In this document: positions 11,529 through 25,080 of the stretch, piece by piece
Layout of the letters: every line of letters starts with the position of its first letter
Numbering within the stretch: the first letter of the stretch is position 1
Made by a program: the position numbers and the translations under genes
The notes under the pieces: generated by a model
What the model was told of the DNA's origin: nothing
Seen by the model: the letters and a program-made list of their open reading frames with translations, nothing else
Database searches by the model: none
Assembly (NCBI GenBank): GCA_964057225.1
Contig: CAXKVF010000077.1
Coordinates: 682,001 to 746,000 of the forward strand
Direction: 5' to 3'
DNA from: Auanema rhodensis
Taxonomy: Eukaryota; Nematoda; Chromadorea; Rhabditida; Rhabditidae
DNA: 64,000 nt

Positions 11529-14500
11529 AAGCGAGTTACATACCAAGTGCACATCACGTGTACATTTAATTAGCATAAATTAAAGTTCACGTAAATTTCA
11601 AAGTCATGGTTACCATGAACCAATATCAATAAAAATTTGTTTTTAGACTAATATGGACATGGGGAATCTAATTTTGAAAACCGCATCTCTTTATCTTTCA
11701 CGTGAAGCGAGTTACATACCAAGTGCACAACACGTGTACATTTAATTAGCATAAATTAAAGTTCACGTAAATTTCAAAGTCATGGTTGCCATGAAGCAAT
11801 ATCAATAAAAATTTGTTTTTAGACTAATATGGACATGGGGAATCTAATTTTGAAAACCGCATCTCTTTATCTTTCAGGTGAAGCGAGTTACATACCAAAT
11901 GCACATCACGTGTACATTTAATTAGCATAAATTAAAGTTCACGTAAATTTCAAAGTCATGGTTACCATGAACCAATATCAATAAAAATTTGTTTTTAGAC
12001 TAATATGGACATGGGGAATCTAATTTTGAAAACCGCATCTCTTTATCTTTCACGTGAAGCGAGTTACATACCAAGTGCACATCACGTGTACATTTAATTA
12101 GCATAAATTAAAGTTCACGTAAATTTCAAAGTCATGGTTACCATGCACCAATATCAATAAAAATTTGTTTTTAGACTAATATGGACATGGGGAATCTAAT
12201 TTTGAAAACCGCATCTCTTTATCTTTCACGTGAAGCGAGTTACATACCAAGTGCACATCACGTGTACATTTAATTAGCATAAATTAAAGTTCACGTAAAT
12301 TTCAAAGTCATGGTTACCATGAACCAATATCAATAAAAATTTGTTTTTAGACTAATATGGACATGGGGAATCTAATTTTGAAAACCGCATCTCTTTATCT
12401 TTCACGTGAAGCGAGTTACATACCAAGTGCACATCACGTGTACATTTAATTAGCATAAATTAAAGTTCACGTAAATTTCAAAGTCATGGTTACCATGCAC
12501 CAATATCAATAAAAATTTGTTTTTAGACTAATATGGACATGGGGAATCTAATTTTGAAAACCGCATCTCTTTATCTTTCACGTGAAGCGAGTTACATACC
12601 AAGTGCACATCACGTGTACATTTAATTAGCATAAATTAAAGTTCACGTAAATTTCAAAGTCATGGTTACCATGAACCAATATCAATAAAAATTTGTTTTT
12701 AGACTAATATGGACATGGGGAATCTAATTTTGAAAACCGCATCTCTTTATCTTTCACGTGAAGCGAGTTACATACCAAGTGCACATCACGTGTACATTTA
12801 ATTAGCATAAATTAAAGTTCACGTAAATTTCAAAGTCATGGTTGCCATGAAGCAATATCAATAAAAATTTGTTTTTAGACTAATATGGACATGGGGAATC
12901 TAATTTTGAAAACCGCATCTCTTTATCTTTCACGTGAAGCGAGTTACATACCAAGTGCACATCACGTGTACATTTAATTAGCATAAATTAAAGTTCACGT
13001 AAATTTCAAAGTCATGGTTACCATGCACCAATATCAATAAAAATTTGTTTTTAGACTAATATGGACATGGGGAATCTAATTTTGAAAACCGCATCTCTTT
13101 ATCTTTCACGTGAAGCGAGTTACATACCAAGTGCACATCACGTGTACATTTAATTAGCATAAATTAAAGTTCACGTAAATTTCAAAGTCATGGTTACCAT
13201 GAACCAATATCAATAAAAATTTGTTTTTAGACTAATATGGACATGGGGAATCTAATTTTGAAAACTGCATCTCTTTATCTTTCACGTGAAGCGAGTTACA
13301 TACCAAGTGCACATCACGTGTACATTTAATTAGCATAAATTAAAGTTCACGTAAATTTCAAAGTCATGGTTGCCATGAAGCAATATCAATAAAAATTTGT
13401 TTTTAGACTAATATGGACATGGGGAATCTAATTTTGAAAACCGCATCTCTTTATCTTTCACGTGAAGCGAGTTACATACCAAGTGCACATCACGTGTACA
13501 TTTAATTAGCATAAATTAAAGTTCACGTAAATTTCAAAGTCATGGTTACCATGAAGCAATATCAATAAAAATTTGTTTTTAGACTAATATGGACATGGGG
13601 AATCTAATTTTGAAAACCGCATCTCTTTATCTTTCACGTGAAGCGAGTGACATACCAAGTGCACATCACGTGTACATTTAATTAGCATAAATTAAAGTTC
13701 ACGTAAATTTCAAAGTCATGGTTACCATGAAGCAATATCAATAAAAATTTGTTTTTAGACTAATATGGACATGGAGAATCTAATTTTGAAAACCGCATCT
13801 CTTTATCTTTCACGTGAAGCGAGTTACATACCAAGTGCACATCACGTGTACATTTAATTAGCATAAATTAAAGTTCACGTAAATTTCAAAGTCATGGTTA
13901 CCATGAACCAATATCAATAAAAATTTGTTTTTAGACTAATATGGACATGGGGAATCTAATTTTGAAAACCGCATCTCTTTATCTTTCACGTGAAGCGAGT
14001 TACATACCAAGTGCACATCACGTGTACATTTAATTAGCATAAATTAAAGTTCACGTAAATTTCAAAGTCATGGTTACCATGAACCAATATCAATAAAAAT
14101 TTGTTTTTAGACTAATATGGACATGGGGAATCTAATTTTGAAAACCGCATCTCTTTATCTTTCACGTGAAGCGAGTTACATACCAAGTGCACAACACGTG
14201 TACATTTAATTAGCATAAATTAAAGTTCACGTAAATTTCAAAGTCATGGTTGCCATGAAGCAATATCAATAAAAATTTGTTTTTAGACTAATATGGACAT
14301 GGGGAATCTAATTTTGAAAACCGCATCTCTTTATCTTTCAGGTGAAGCGAGTTACATACCAAATGCACATCACGTGTACATTTAATTAGCATAAATTAAA
14401 GTTCACGTAAATTTCAAAGTCATGGTTACCATGAACCAATATCAATAAAAATTTGTTTTTAGACTAATATGGACATGGGGAATCTAATTTTGAAAACCGC

Positions 14501-15576
14501 ATCTCTTTATCTTTCACGTGAAGCGAGTTACATACCAAGTGCACATCACGTGTACATTTAATTAGCATAAATTAAAGTTCACGTAAATTTCAAAGTCATG
14601 GTTACCATGCACCAATATCAATAAAAATTTGTTTTTAGACTAATATGGACATGGGGAATCTAATTTTGAAAACCGCATCTCTTTATCTTTCACGTGAAGC
14701 GAGTTACATACCAAGTGCACATCACGTGTACATTTAATTAGCATAAATTAAAGTTCACGTAAATTTCAAAGTCATGGTTACCATGAACCAATATCAATAA
14801 AAATTTGTTTTTAGACTAATATGGACATGGGGAATCTAATTTTGAAAACCGCATCTCTTTATCTTTCACGTGAAGCGAGTTACATACCAAGTGCACATCA
14901 CGTGTACATTTAATTAGCATAAATTAAAGTTCACGTAAATTTCAAAGTCATGGTTACCATGCACCAATATCAATAAAAATTTGTTTTTAGACTAATATGG
15001 ACATGGGGAATCTAATTTTGAAAACCGCATCTCTTTATCTTTCACGTGAAGCGAGTTACATACCAAGTGCACATCACGTGTACATTTAATTAGCATAAAT
15101 TAAAGTTCACGTAAATTTCAAAGTCATGGTTACCATGAACCAATATCAATAAAAATTTGTTTTTAGACTAATATGGACATGGGGAATCTAATTTTGAAAA
15201 CCGCATCTCTTTATCTTTCACGTGAAGCGAGTTACATACCAAGTGCACATCACGTGTACATTTAATTAGCATAAATTAAAGTTCACGTAAATTTCAAAGT
15301 CATGGTTACCATGAACCAATATCAATAAAAATTTGTTTTTAGACTAATATGGACATGGGGAATCTAATTTTGAAAACCGCATCTCTTTATCTTTCACGTG
15401 AAGCGAGTTACATACCAAGTGCACATCACGTGTACATTTAATTAGCATAAATTAAAGTTCACGTAAATTTCAAAGTCATGGTTGCCATGAAGCAATATCA
15501 ATAAAAATTTGTTTTTAGACTAATATGGACATGGGGAATCTAATTTTGAAAACCGCATCTCTTTATCTTTCACGTG

Positions 15577-17512
15577 AAGCGAGTTACATACCAAGTGCAC
15601 ATCACGTGTACATTTAATTAGCATAAATTAAAGTTCACGTAAATTTCAAAGTCATGGTTACCATGCACCAATATCAATAAAAATTTGTTTTTAGACTAAT
15701 ATGGACATGGGGAATCTAATTTTGAAAACCGCATCTCTTTATCTTTCACGTGAAGCGAGTTACATACCAAGTGCACATCACGTGTACATTTAATTAGCAT
15801 AAATTAAAGTTCACGTAAATTTCAAAGTCATGGTTACCATGAACCAATATCAATAAAAATTTGTTTTTAGACTAATATGGACATGGGGAATCTAATTTTG
15901 AAAACCGCATCTCTTTATCTTTCACGTGAAGCGAGTTACATACCAAGTGCACATCACGTGTACATTTAATTAGCATAAATTAAAGTTCACGTAAATTTCA
16001 AAGTCATGGTTGCCATGAAGCAATATCAATAAAAATTTGTTTTTAGACTAATATGGACATGGAGAATCTAATTTTGAAAACCGCATCTCTTTATCTTTCA
16101 GGTGAAGCGAGTTACATACCAAATGCACATCACGTGTACATTTAATTAGCATAAATTAAAGTTCACGTAAATTTCAAAGTCATGGTTACCATGAACCAAT
16201 ATCAATAAAAATTTGTTTTTAGACTAATATGGACATGGGGAATCTAATTTTGAAAACCGCATCTCTTTATCTTTCACGTGAAGCGAGTTACATACCAAGT
16301 GCACATCACGTGTACATTTAATTAGCATAAATTAAAGTTCACGTAAATTTCAAAGTCATGGTTGCCATGAAGCAATATCAATAAAAATTTGTTTTTAGAC
16401 TAATATGGACATGGAGAATCTAATTTTGAAAACCGCATCTCTTTATCTTTCACGTGAAGCGAGTTACATACCAAGTGCACATCACGTGTACATTTAATTA
16501 GCATAAATTAAAGTTCACGTAAATTTCAAAGTCATGGTTGCCATGAAGCAATATCAATAAAAATTTGTTTTTAGACTAATATGGACATGGAGAATCTAAT
16601 TTTGAAAACCGCATCTCTTTATCTTTCACGTGAAGCGAGTTACATACCAAGTGCACATCACGTGTACATTTAATTAGCATAAATTAAAGTTCACGTAAAT
16701 TTCAAAGTCATGGTTACCATTAACCAATATCAATAAAAATTTGTTTTTAGACTAATATGGACATGGGGAATCTAATTTTGAAAACCGCATCTCTTTATCT
16801 TTCACGTGAAGCGAGTTACATACCAAGTGCACATCACGTGTACATTTAATTAGCATAAATTAAAGTTCACGTAAATTTCAAAGTCATGGTTGCCATGAAG
16901 CAATATCAATAAAAATTTGTTTTTAGACTAATATGGACATGGGGAATTTAATTTTGAAAACCGCATCTCTTTATCTTTCACGTGAAGCGAGTTACATACC
17001 AAGTGCACATCACGTGTACATTTAATTAGCATAAATTAAAGTTCACGTAAATTTCAAAGTCATGGTTACCATGAACCAATATCAATAAAAATTTGTTTTT
17101 AGACTAATATGGACATGGGGAATCTAATTTTGAAAACCGCATCTCTTTATCTTTCACGTGAAGCGAGTTACATACCAAGTGCACAACACGTGTACATTTA
17201 ATTAGCATAAATTAAAGTTCACGTAAATTTCAAAGTCATGGTTGCCATGAAGCAATATCAATAAAAATTTGTTTTTAGACTAATATGGACATGGGGAATC
17301 TAATTTTGAAAACCGCATCTCTTTATCTTTCAGGTGAAGCGAGTTACATACCAAATGCACATCACGTCTACATTTAATTAGCATAAATTAAAGTTCACGT
17401 AAATTTCAAAGTCATGGTTACCATGAACCAATATCAATAAAAATTTGTTTTTAGACTAATATGGACATGGGGAATCTAATTTTGAAAACCGCATCTCTTT
17501 ATCTTTCACGTG
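15577..17512 (+). repeat. 11-monomer block, second copy of the 5984-bp-offset repeat
   Basis: Second copy of the block at 9593-11528. It differs at a few bases, for example GGGGAATTTA near 16943 and CACGTCTAC near 17367, which are absent from the first copy. These are private mutations later than the duplication. Confidence 0.85.
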
Positions 17513-20504
17513 AAGCGAGTTACATACCAAGTGCACATCACGTGTACATTTAATTAGCATAAATTAAAGTTCACGTAAATTTCAAAGTCATGGTTACCAT
17601 GCACCAATATCAATAAAAATTTGTTTTTAGACTAATATGGACATGGGGAATCTAATTTTGAAAACCGCATCTCTTTATCTTTCACGTGAAGCGAGTTACA
17701 TACCAAGTGCACATCACGTGTACATTTAATTAGCATAAATTAAAGTTCACGTAAATTTCAAAGTCATGGTTACCATGAACCAATATCAATAAAAATTTGT
17801 TTTTAGACTAATATGGACATGGGGAATCTAATTTTGAAAACCGCATCTCTTTATCTTTCACGTGAAGCGAGTTACATACCAAGTGCACATCACGTGTACA
17901 TTTAATTAGCATAAATTAAAGTTCACGTAAATTTCAAAGTCATGGTTACCATGCACCAATATCAATAAAAATTTGTTTTTAGACTAATATGGACATGGGG
18001 AATCTAATTTTGAAAACCGCATCTCTTTATCTTTCACGTGAAGCGAGTTACATACCAAGTGCACATCACGTGTACATTTAATTAGCATAAATTAAAGTTC
18101 ACGTAAATTTCAAAGTCATGGTTACCATGAACCAATATCAATAAAAATTTGTTTTTAGACTAATATGGACATGGGGAATCTAATTTTGAAAACCGCATCT
18201 CTTTATCTTTCACGTGAAGCGAGTTACATACCAAGTGCACATCACGTGTACATTTAATTAGCATAAATTAAAGTTCACGTAAATTTCAAAGTCATGGTTG
18301 CCATGAAGCAATATCAATAAAAATTTGTTTTTAGACTAATATGGACATGGGGAATCTAATTTTGAAAACCGCATCTCTTTATCTTTCACGTGAAGCGAGT
18401 TACATACCAAGTGCACATCACGTGTACATTTAATTAGCATAAATTAAAGTTCACGTAAATTTCAAAGTCATGGTTACCATGAACCAATATCAATAAAAAT
18501 TTGTTTTTAGACTAATATGGACATGGGGAATCTAATTTTGAAAACCGCATCTCTTTATCTTTCACGTGAAGCGAGTTACATACCAAGTGCACATCACGTG
18601 TACATTTAATTAGCATAAATTAAAGTTCACGTAAATTTCAAAGTCATGGTTACCATGCACCAATATCAATAAAAATTTGTTTTTAGACTAATATGGACAT
18701 GGGGAATCTAATTTTGAAAACCGCATCTCTTTATCTTTCACGTGAAGCGAGTTACATACCAAGTGCACATCACGTGTACATTTAATTAGCATAAATTAAA
18801 GTTCACGTAAATTTCAAAGTCATGGTTACCATGAACCAATATCAATAAAAATTTGTTTTTAGACTAATATGGACATGGGGAATCTAATTATGAAAACCGC
18901 ATCTCTTTATCTTTCACGTGAAGCGAGTTACATACCAAGTGCACATCACGTGTACATTTAATTAGCATAAATTAAAGTTCACGTAAATTTCAAAGTCATG
19001 GTTGCCATGAAGCAATATCAATAAAAATTTGTTTTTAGACTAATATGGACATGGAGAATCTAATTTTGAAAACCGCATCTCTTTATCTTTCACGTGAAGC
19101 GAGTTACATACCAAGTGCACATCACGTGTACATTTAATTAGCATAAATTAAAGTTCACGTAAATTTCAAAGTCATGGTTACCATGAACCAATATCAATAA
19201 AAATTTGTTCTTAGACTAATATGGACATGGGGAATCTAATTTTGAAAACCGCATCTCTTTATCTTTCACGTGAAGCGAGTTACATACCAAGTGCACATCA
19301 CGTGTACATTTAATTAGCATAAATTAAAGTTCACGTAAATTTCAAAGTCATGGTTGCCATGAAGCAATATCAATAAAAATTTGTTTTTAGACTAATATGG
19401 ACATGGGGAATCTAATTTTGAAAACCGCATCTCTTTATCTTTCACGTGAAGCGAGTTACATACCAAGTGCACATCACGTGTACATTTAATTAGCATAAAT
19501 TAAAGTTCACGTAAATTTCAAAGTCATGGTTGCCATGAAGCAATATCAATAAAAATTTGTTTTTAGACTAATATGGACATGGGGAATCTAATTTTGAAAA
19601 CCGCATCTCTTTATCTTTCACGTGAAGCGAGTTACATACCAAGTGCACATCACGTGTACATTTAATTAGCATAAATTAAAGTTCACGTAAATTTCAAAGT
19701 CATGGTTACCATGCACCAATATCAATAAAAATTTGTTTTTAGACTAATATGGACATGGGGAATCTAATTTTGAAAACCGCATCTCTTTATCTTTCACGTG
19801 AAGCGAGTTACATACCAAGTGCTCATCACGTGTACATTTAATTAGCATAAATTAAAGTTCACGTAAATTTCAAAGTCATGGTTACCATGAACCAATATCA
19901 ATAAAAATTTGTTTTTAGACTAATATGGACATGGGGAATCTAATTTTGAAAACTGCATCTCTTTATCTTTCACGTGAAGCGAGTTACATACCAAGTGCAC
20001 ATCACGTGTACATTTAATTAGCATAAATTAAAGTTCACGTAAATTTCAAAGTCATGGTTACCATGAACCAATATCAATAAAAATTTGTTTTTAGACTAAT
20101 ATGGACATGGGGAATCTAATTTTTAAAACCGCATCTCTTCATCTTTCACGTGAAGCGAGTTACATACCAAGTGCACATCACGTGTACATTTAATTAGCAT
20201 AAATTAAAGTTCACGTAAATTTCAAAGTCATGGTTACCATGCACCAATATCAATAAAAATTTGTTTTTAGACTAATATGGACATGGGGAATCTAATTTTG
20301 AAAACCGCATCTCTTTATCTTTCACGTGAAGCGAGTTACATACCAAGTGCACATCACGTGTACATTTAATTAGCATGAATTAAAGTTCACGTAAATTTCA
20401 AAGTCATGGTTACCATGAACCAATATCAATAAAAATTTGTTCTTAGACTAATATGGACATGGGGAATCTAATTTTGAAAACCGCATCTCTTTATCTTTCA
20501 CGTG
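16809..20504 (+). repeat. 21-mer higher-order repeat, copy 1 (3696 bp)
   Basis: Twenty-one monomers whose type order and rare barcodes (ACAACACG, TAATTATG, TTGTTCTTAG, GTGCTCATC with AAACTGC, then TTTTTAAAACC with CTTCATC) are reproduced in the next 3696 bp. The first and last monomers of the two copies are less alike, so the exact breakpoints are uncertain by about one monomer. Confidence 0.88.
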
Positions 20505-20680
20505 AAGCGAGTTACATACCAAGTGCACATCACGTGTACATTTAATTAGCATAAATTAAAGTTCACGTAAATTTCAAAGTCATGGTTGCCATGAAGCAAT
20601 ATCAATAAAAATTTGTTTTTAGACTAATATGGACATGGGGAATCTAATTTTGAAAACCGCATCTCTTTATCTTTCACGTG
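20505..20680 (+). repeat. Representative monomer, type G
   Basis: Type G has G at monomer position 84 and G at 92, reading TTGCCATGAAGC. The two changes travel together. A subset of G copies also carries GGAGAATC instead of GGGGAATC near position 135. Type G appears first at 4665 and last at 52717, and is absent from domains A1, C, A2 and D, so it is a domain marker. Confidence 0.93.
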
Positions 20681-23600
20681 AAGCGAGTTACATACCAAGT
20701 GCACATCACGTGTACATTTAATTAGCATAAATTAAAGTTCACGTAAATTTCAAAGTCATGGTTACCATGAACCAATATCAATAAAAATTTGTTTTTAGAC
20801 TAATATGGACATGGGGAATCTAATTTTGAAAACCGCATCTCTTTATCTTTCACGTGAAGCGAGTTACATACCAAGTGCACAACACGTGTACATTTAATTA
20901 GCATAAATTAAAGTTCACGTAAATTTCAAAGTCATGGTTGCCATGAAGCAATATCAATAAAAATTTGTTTTTAGACTAATATGGACATGGGGAATCTAAT
21001 TTTGAAAACCGCATCTCTTTATCTTTCAGGTGAAGCGAGTTACATACCAAATGCACATCACGTGTACATTTAATTAGCATAAATTAAAGTTCACGTAAAT
21101 TTCAAAGTCATGGTTACCATGAACCAATATCAATAAAAATTTGTTTTTAGACTAATATGGACATGGGGAATCTAATTTTGAAAACCGCATCTCTTTATCT
21201 TTCACGTGAAGCGAGTTACATACCAAGTGCACATCACGTGTACATTTAATTAGCATAAATTAAAGTTCACGTAAATTTCAAAGTCATGGTTACCATGCAC
21301 CAATATCAATAAAAATTTGTTTTTAGACTAATATGGACATGGGGAATCTAATTTTGAAAACCGCATCTCTTTATCTTTCACGTGAAGCGAGTTACATACC
21401 AAGTGCACATCACGTGTACATTTAATTAGCATAAATTAAAGTTCACGTAAATTTCAAAGTCATGGTTACCATGAACCAATATCAATAAAAATTTGTTTTT
21501 AGACTAATATGGACATGGGGAATCTAATTTTGAAAACCGCATCTCTTTATCTTTCACGTGAAGCGAGTTACATACCAAGTGCACATCACGTGTACATTTA
21601 ATTAGCATAAATTAAAGTTCACGTAAATTTCAAAGTCATGGTTACCATGCACCAATATCAATAAAAATTTGTTTTTAGACTAATATGGACATGGGGAATC
21701 TAATTTTGAAAACCGCATCTCTTTATCTTTCACGTGAAGCGAGTTACATACCAAGTGCACATCACGTGTACATTTAATTAGCATAAATTAAAGTTCACGT
21801 AAATTTCAAAGTCATGGTTACCATGAACCAATATCAATAAAAATTTGTTTTTAGACTAATATGGACATGGGGAATCTAATTTTGAAAACCGCATCTCTTT
21901 ATCTTTCACGTGAAGCGAGTTACATACCAAGTGCACATCACGTGTACATTTAATTAGCATAAATTAAAGTTCACGTAAATTTCAAAGTCATGGTTGCCAT
22001 GAAGCAATATCAATAAAAATTTGTTTTTAGACTAATATGGACATGGGGAATCTAATTTTGAAAACCGCATCTCTTTATCTTTCACGTGAAGCGAGTTACA
22101 TACCAAGTGCACATCACGTGTACATTTAATTAGCATAAATTAATGTTCACGTAAATTTCAAAGTCATGGTTACCATGAACCAATATCAATAAAAATTTGT
22201 TTTTAGACTAATATGGACATGGGGAATCTAATTTTGAAAACCGCATCTCTTTATCTTTCACGTGAAGCGAGTTACATACCAAGTGCACATCACGTGTACA
22301 TTTAATTAGCATAAATTAAAGTTCACGTAAATTTCAAAGTCATGGTTACCATGCACCAATATCAATAAAAATTTGTTTTTAGACTAATATGGACATGGGG
22401 AATCTAATTTTGAAAACCGCATCTCTTTATCTTTCACGTGAAGCGAGTTACATACCAAGTGCACATCACGTGTACATTTAATTAGCATAAATTAAAGTTC
22501 ACGTAAATTTCAAAGTCATGGTTACCATGAACCAATATCAATAAAAATTTGTTTTTAGACTAATATGGACATGGGGAATCTAATTATGAAAACCGCATCT
22601 CTTTATCTTTCACGTGAAGCGAGTTACATACCAAGTGCACATCACGTGTACATTTAATTAGCATAAATTAAAGTTCACGTAAATTTCAAAGTCATGGTTG
22701 CCATGAAGCAATATCAATAAAAATTTGTTTTTAGACTAATATGGACATGGAGAATCTAATTTTGAAAACCGCATCTCTTTATCTTTCACGTGAAGCGAGT
22801 TACATACCAAGTGCACATCACGTGTACATTTAATTAGCATAAATTAAAGTTCACGTAAATTTCAAAGTCATGGTTACCATGAACCAATATCAATAAAAAT
22901 TTGTTCTTAGACTAATATGGACATGGGGAATCTAATTTTGAAAACCGCATCTCTTTATCTTTCACGTGAAGCGAGTTACATACCAAGTGCACATCACGTG
23001 TACATTTAATTAGCATAAATTAAAGTTCACGTAAATTTCAAAGTCATGGTTGCCATGAAGCAATATCAATAAAAATTTGTTTTTAGACTAATATGGACAT
23101 GGGGAATCTAATTTTGAAAACCGCATCTCTTTATCTTTCACGTGAAGCGAGTTACATACCAAGTGCACATCACGTGTACATTTAATTAGCATAAATTAAA
23201 GTTCACGTAAATTTCAAAGTCATGGTTGCCATGAAGCAATATCAATAAAAATTTGTTTTTAGACTAATATGGACATGGGGAATCTAATTTTGAAAACCGC
23301 ATCTCTTTATCTTTCACGTGAAGCGAGTTACATACCAAGTGCACATCACGTGTACATTTAATTAGCATAAATTAAAGTTCACGTAAATTTCAAAGTCATG
23401 GTTACCATGCACCAATATCAATAAAAATTTGTTTTTAGACTAATATGGACATGGGGAATCTAATTTTGAAAACCGCATCTCTTTATCTTTCACGTGAAGC
23501 GAGTTACATACCAAGTGCTCATCACGTGTACATTTAATTAGCATAAATTAAAGTTCACGTAAATTTCAAAGTCATGGTTACCATGAACCAATATCAATAA

Positions 23601-24200
23601 AAATTTGTTTTTAGACTAATATGGACATGGGGAATCTAATTTTGAAAACTGCATCTCTTTATCTTTCACGTGAAGCGAGTTACATACCAAGTGCACATCA
23701 CGTGTACATTTAATTAGCATAAATTAAAGTTCACGTAAATTTCAAAGTCATGGTTACCATGAACCAATATCAATAAAAATTTGTTTTTAGACTAATATGG
23801 ACATGGGGAATCTAATTTTTAAAACCGCATCTCTTCATCTTTCACGTGAAGCGAGTTACATACCAAGTGCACATCACGTGTACATTTAATTAGCATAAAT
23901 TAAAGTTCACGTAAATTTCAAAGTCATGGTTACCATGCACCAATATCAATAAAAATTTGTTTTTAGACTAATATGGACATGGGGAATCTAATTTTGAAAA
24001 CCGCATCTCTTTATCTTTCACGTGAAGCGAGTTACATACCAAGTGCACATCACGTGTACATTTAATTAGCATAAATTAAAGTTCACGTAAATTTCAAAGT
24101 CATGGTTACCATGAACCAATATCAATAAAAATTTGTTTTTAGACTAATATGGACATGGGGAATCTAATTTTGAAAACTGCATCTCTTTATCTTTCACGTG
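20505..24200 (+). repeat. 21-mer higher-order repeat, copy 2 (3696 bp)
   Basis: Tandem second copy of 16809-20504. Every rare barcode of copy 1 is found 3696 bp downstream: TAATTATG at about 22583, TTGTTCTTAG at about 22902, GTGCTCATC at about 23515. Private differences include TTAATGTTC near 22141 here, and GCATGAATT near 20374 in copy 1. The 175-bp monomer of domain C follows immediately. Confidence 0.88.
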
Positions 24201-24553
24201 AAGCGAGTTACATACCAAGTGCACATCACGTGTACATTTAATTAGCATAAATTAAAGTTCACGTAAATTTCAAAGTCATGGTTACCATGCACCAATATCA
24301 ATAAAAATTTGTTTTTGACTAATATGGACATGGGGAATCTAATTTTGGAAACCGCATCTCTTTATCTTTCACGTGAAGCGAGTTACATACCAAGTGCACA
24401 TCACGTGTACATTCAATTAGCATAAATTAAAGTTCACGTAAATTTCAAATTCATATGGTTACCATGCACCAATATCAATAAAAATTTGTTTTTAGACTAA
24501 TATGGACATGGGGAATCTAATTTTGAAAACCGCATCTCTTTATCTTTCACGTG
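24201..24553 (+). repeat. 175+178-bp monomer pair, first occurrence
   Basis: The first copy (24201-24375) lost one A, reading GTTTTTGACTAA instead of GTTTTTAGACTAA, and has TTTTGGAAACC. The second (24376-24553) gained two bases, reading AAATTCATATGG instead of AAAGTCATGG, and has ACATTCAATTAG. The net effect is +1 bp per pair (353 bp). The full set of changes recurs at 27017, 27370, 28427 and 29132, so the pair is one ancestral unit. Confidence 0.93.
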
Positions 24554-24729
24554 AAGCGAGTTACATACCAAGTGCACATCACGTGTACATTTAATTAGCA
24601 TAAATTAAAGTTCACGTAAATTTCAAAGTCATGGTTACCATGAAGCAATATCAATAAAAATTTGTTTTTAGACTAATATGGACATGGGGAATCTAATTTT
24701 GAAAACCGCATCTCTTTATCTTTCACGTG

Positions 24730-24904
24730 AAGCGAGTTACATACCAAGTGCACATCACGTGTACATTTAATTAGCATAAATTAAAGTTCACGTAAATTTC
24801 AAAGTCATGGTTACCATGAACCAATATCAATAAAAATTTGTTTTTAGACTAATATGGACATGGGGAACTAATTTTGAAAACCGCATCTCTTTATCTTTCA
24901 CGTG
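24730..24904 (+). repeat. 175-bp monomer with private 1-bp deletion
   Basis: A type A copy that reads GGGGAACTAATT instead of GGGGAATCTAATT near 24867, losing one T. This deletion appears only here, unlike the shared 175/178 pair, so it is young and has not spread, or is an assembly error. Confidence 0.85.
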
Positions 24905-25080
24905 AAGCGAGTTACATACCAAGTGCACATCACGTGTACATTTAATTAGCATAAATTAAAGTTCACGTAAATTTCAAAGTCATGGTTACCATGCACCAAT
25001 ATCAATAAAAATTTGTTTTTAGACTAATATGGACATGGGGAATCTAATTTTGAAAACCGCATCTCTTTATCTTTCACGTG

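Larger units (their letters stand above)
4665..24200 (+). repeat. Domain B1 of the array
   Basis: About 111 monomers, all 176 bp, of types A, C and G with a few H. Two linked barcodes are frequent: CAGGTG replacing CACGTG at the end of one monomer, followed by ACCAAATGCAC at the start of the next (ten pairs in this domain). Private barcodes include ACAACACG (starts 11177, 11705, 14169, 17161, 20857), CCATTAACC (10649, 16633), GTGCTCATC (19801, 23497) and TTGTTCTTAG (19097, 20329, 22793). These place the long-range duplications listed below. It ends where 175-bp and 178-bp copies begin. Confidence 0.82.
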
